64,000 nt of DNA, taken from positions 537,964 to 601,963 of the forward strand of contig VSDK01013039.1 of NCBI GenBank assembly GCA_009767595.1, in the 5' to 3' direction. The stretch comes from Symbiodinium kawagutii. Taxonomy: Eukaryota; Sar; Dinophyceae; Suessiales; Symbiodiniaceae. A program made the position numbers and the translations under genes. The notes beneath the pieces were generated by a model that made no database searches, was not told where the DNA came from, and saw only the letters and a program-made list of their open reading frames with translations. Positions 62,401 through 64,000 of this stretch are shown in pieces (positions within the stretch are counted from its first letter, which is position 1; each line of letters begins with the position of its first letter).

Positions 62401-62745
62401 TCTGTGAGTCTGCCAAAGGTCCTGGGAGCGGGGTAACTGGAACCAGATTGAGGTGTGAGCTTCAGCAAGCAGCCTCTGCAAGGAAGGTGAAATGTCTCTG
62501 CGAAAATCATCCGCAAACTGCTCAATGTGGTCCTCAATGTTGTCAGGATCAAAACCAGCTGCGCTGAGAAAGTTCCGGAAGGACACAGGCAAGGGGCCCC
62601 CATCGAAGACCTGCTGGCGAACCAGCGAATGGAATGCCGCTTTCAAATCGATGAATAAAATCGCCGTTGAGATCCCATGAGCTTGGGCACATTGATCATA
62701 GGTACGGACATAGTGCGTGGCGAAGAGCCCTGGTAACCTCCAAGC
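59485..62745 (-). CDS. LINE ORF, 3' frame: reverse transcriptase + zinc fingers + methyltransferase-like domain
   Basis: About 1,085 residues in this frame, counted from 62763 (a TTG codon, not a real start). RT motif A is TAILFIDLKAAF (Asp39), motif B is RPGSPLADLAFN (124-135), motif C is WVDDL (Asp173, Asp174), motif D is LTLNFKAGKTE (207-217), and thumb YQHLG is at 256-260. Zinc fingers: Cys503-x2-Cys506-x12-His519-x4-His524, and Cys539-x2-Cys542-x12-His555 with Cys566. From about residue 791: LWILHLFSGR (motif I-like, but RRRR replaces the glycines), VLSLDTAVD (motif II-like), GPPCETWSAARH (motif IV, Cys866) and GSLKEHPAEAP (motif VI-like, Glu in place of ENV). The stop is TAG at 59485-59487. 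RT residues look intact. The SAM-binding loop of the methyltransferase part looks altered. Confidence 0.85.
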   Translation of the reverse strand, partial: AWRLPGLFATHYVRTYDQCAQAHGISTAILFIDLKAAFHSLVRQQVFDGGPLPVSFRNFLSAAGFDPDNIEDHIEQFADDFRRDISPSLQRLLAEAHTSIWFQLPRSQDLWQTHRGSRPGSPLADLAFNAMISRLIRDLEPDLAQIPVIEEAARGLRCPFHVISWVDDLAIPVSALRAVDLDQTLAQVVTKVTQACAVRGLTLNFKAGKTEACRYRGANAGHCRQQRFVEEGALLSIEGLSEKLRIVPAYQHLGTLCAESGKIDIEVRSRIAKATTSIHIIQKSILRNRRLAPEVRLQLFESLIVPVLLHGAGNWCLLSPAGFASLNSHILRWQRVILQATYHQDDQVDDVTLQAKYRLVPLAVRLAKLRILYAFQLAQHGPWELLHLVQLGETAEDGSWFAALRQALAWITTMVDGWLPLDWEQWDPETCFAWLRVEAPHGPTRVRRALRRYLEQQYVAHQVRHLHLGLQTQMTESGIRLAPVQQLAESSTCQVACRRCGETLRDPRKLATHAWTAHKCQSDERKFMPHATCLGCHQHYWTSQRLQQHLRYSRRFESGCYARIAWTYLPMTSASIRMPPHLQGHLRVPLQCVEGPQPDVALLPQSPDEARAHVRRLWDRLGLPPALPEPCRRAVHDAVDAHLRAVNPAVVEPPALVDDLLHVAQVAADGFATPALDAWALSLWFRESCHAHRFRHLQGHFFATFYQELENVLDTLPPYQLLAWLWRIDAAYIPATQVDVVGNPVSRPRELIVDAMADHRLVRPVDHLPPRQGIPVIQGPEGPELWILHLFSGRRRRADCHEWLQYFLSELFPDYQIFVLSLDTAVDSVLGDLSAGPNYQMVLHLAQHGCFAGCLAGPPCETWSAARHLALAPQQRRGPRPLRSAGRPWGLPFLTMRELRQLGMGSQLMLHTWAIELTVVAQGGGSLKEHPAEAPLPDRASVWRTETHQVWLMAMWDAARHYVEQWRYGGKGVKPTTLRSLGLGPVEDTAMDLTFGVDPTRVRPAIALKGLQADGQFATSSAKEYPAKLSLSMSLALSRGLAKRHAREGASFCPVPTGKAREWMLAASTVGAVHSASSWLPDYQQR

Positions 62746-64000
62746 TGGAGAGGTGCACGCCAAAGGGTCGCTGTTTGCATGAAGCGTCGACGAAGTAAGG
62801 CATGAAAAAGTTTGGCAATCGTGTCAATGACGGTGATGCCTCTCATATCCTTCATAGCCCTCGCACCCGCAGACTTGGCAATGCTGTTCAAAATCCCACC
62901 TTTAAAGTGGGCAGGCTCTGCATTAAGAACCCAGCACTTCACAAAGAGCTCATTGATGTCATCGACCACGAGGGGGAGCATCTGCTTAAGGTGTTCAGGC
63001 CGTATACCATCACGTCCCGGAGCTCGTCCAGACCGAGTGCGTCGAACCAGAGCACATAACTCCTGTCTGGTGGGTAATTCTGCAAGGTCAATCTGGAGAG
63101 GGGCTTCTGAAAGTGCACGAAGCTGACGAGAAGAGCACTCATAGACCAGCCAAACCGGGTCACAAGGTTCTCCTGCTTCAAGGGCACAGTAGTGTGCTGC
63201 TTCTTCAACAAGGTCAGGCCCCTTGCAACGGGTAGTACGTTGGCGACGACGAACTGCCTGAGGTACAAGTGGCTTGATGTGGGGCCAGAGCGAGTGGAGG
63301 CCCTCATCGGCAGCAGCACCCGCTTTCTCGGCAAGGGCGGTGTAGTAGGCCTTGTCATCTGCACGCACAGCTGTGGTAGCAGATCGGGCCAGGGCACGAA
63401 ACGCAGACGCAAGTTGGGCAATCTGTCTGTCAAGGGAACAAAGAGTGTTGTCAAGTGCGGCAACCGCGCCACCCTCATTGGTCTGGGCCTGTCGCCATGC
63501 ATGAAAAACTCCTTGCAAAAGGACACGAGCCCGCTCTTTTTGAACCCGTCGAAGCGTGGTTCGGGTCCACTTCTTGGAGCGAATGAGATCCCACGTGGCA
63601 GGTGTCATGTGTTGTTTCCGTGGTTTGGCAACACCGGAACCAGGAATAAGATCAGTGACACGCTGTTGAAGTTGAGCTGCATGGGTGTGAATATCAGTGG
63701 CCCATGTGACATCCAGCCAAGGGATGCGAGGTTTGGCAGCACGTCTGCGGCATCCTGGTCTATCAGACTGAAAGGTCCATTCAATGCTTGCCAAAACAGG
63801 GTCATGGTCTGGACGGTGAACTGCAAGATCAATCTCATCTGAGACTTCAGTAGTGACTCGAGTGTCATTGAAGTGCTCGGACAACGCAATGTAATCAAGT
63901 CTGGCCATAGTGCCCGTCGGATGGGTCCAAGTATGATGTCGTCCCCGATGATTGTGTTCACGCGTCTGGGGTAAGTGCAGCGCATGTTGCAGAAGCCAGG
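62730..64000 (-). CDS. LINE ORF, 5' frame: endonuclease C-terminus and start of reverse transcriptase (partial)
   Basis: Open from the window edge to the frame break near 62735. It begins with the end of an APE endonuclease: TWTHPTGTMARLDYIALS and HRPDHDPV, corresponding to the TW....G...R(I/L)DYI and SDH.PV motifs. The connecting region holds KKWTRTTLRRVQKERARVL. Then come early RT motifs: APGRDGIRPEHLK and FKGGILNSIAKSAGA with ITVIDTIAKLFHALL. The ATG at 63908 is internal, not a start. Upstream codons are open to the edge. RT motif A follows in the other frame, shifted by -1. Confidence 0.85.

Larger units (their letters stand above)
59320..64000 (-). mobile_element. LINE-type non-LTR retrotransposon, 5' part outside the window
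   Basis: Order on the minus strand: end of an APE-type endonuclease, reverse transcriptase, two C2H2/C2HC zinc fingers, an alpha-helical stretch, a cytosine-methyltransferase-like domain, a stop at 59485, about 50 nt of 3' sequence and a TTG-based tail. No LTR was seen. It lies directly 5' of the hydrolase exon at 59248 in the same orientation, so it either sits in an intron of that gene or bounds its 5' side. Coding GC content is clearly higher than that of the surrounding introns. Confidence 0.85.

Noticed and set aside
62643..63842. Plus-strand ORFs opposite the LINE (for example 63192-63842, 60576-61166)
   Set aside because: Shadows of the LINE coding strand. They have no independent motifs, and the minus frames carry complete RT motifs.
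1..64000. tRNA, rRNA, spliced-leader RNA or CRISPR array
   Set aside because: No B-box-like tRNA word in a cloverleaf context, no rRNA core word and no spliced-leader-like TAGCCATTTTGGCTCAAG was noticed. The tandem arrays lack spacers. A covariance-model search would be decisive and was not possible.

Overview
The window looks like nuclear DNA of a dinoflagellate, probably Symbiodiniaceae or a relative. This is inferred from gene structure, not from a marker gene. Short GC-rich exons (mostly 27-170 nt) lie in long AT-rich introns full of ATGGTTGATGG/ACCATCAACC-type simple sequence. Most inferred acceptors read AG|G. Donors include GT, GC and GA. All recognisable genes lie on the minus strand, and a LINE-type retroelement carries an extra methyltransferase-like domain. 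No bacterial, organellar, rRNA or tRNA feature was seen.

Layout, read 5' to 3' on the minus strand. (1) 64000-59485: a LINE open to the window edge, with endonuclease C-terminus, reverse transcriptase, two zinc fingers and a cytosine-methyltransferase-like domain. It has one frame break and ends in a (TTG)n/(TTGAAG)n tail. (2) 59248-51623: an exon chain that starts with the catalytic Asp/His half of an alpha/beta hydrolase and continues into unrecognised sequence. (3) 46774-28565: a second exon chain of about 600 codons ending in TAG. It may be the same gene as (2), because the exons between 51.6 and 46.8 kb could not be resolved. (4) About 25.3 kb (perhaps 27.1 kb) to 4874: a gene whose C-terminal two thirds is a bile-acid/sodium-symporter (SLC10/BASS) type transporter, followed exon by exon to its stop codon. 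(5) 3073-1059: the start of a further minus-strand exon chain that runs off the window.

The reading frames were chained by hand using splice-site dinucleotides and phase. Acceptors were chosen to keep phase, so single exons can be wrong even where the chain is right. Introns hold at least four families of short inverted-repeat elements (called M1-M4 here), many beside exons. They also hold microsatellites, a 298-bp tandem duplication, a (TCA)n block of about 375 bp and a 171-bp assembly gap at 28012-28182.

If the chains are correct, the genes form a head-to-tail, single-strand array with little space between them (about 1.5-3 kb between the stop of one and the first exon of the next). This matches the unidirectional gene blocks described for dinoflagellates. 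No functional link between the hydrolase gene and the transporter can be read from the sequence.
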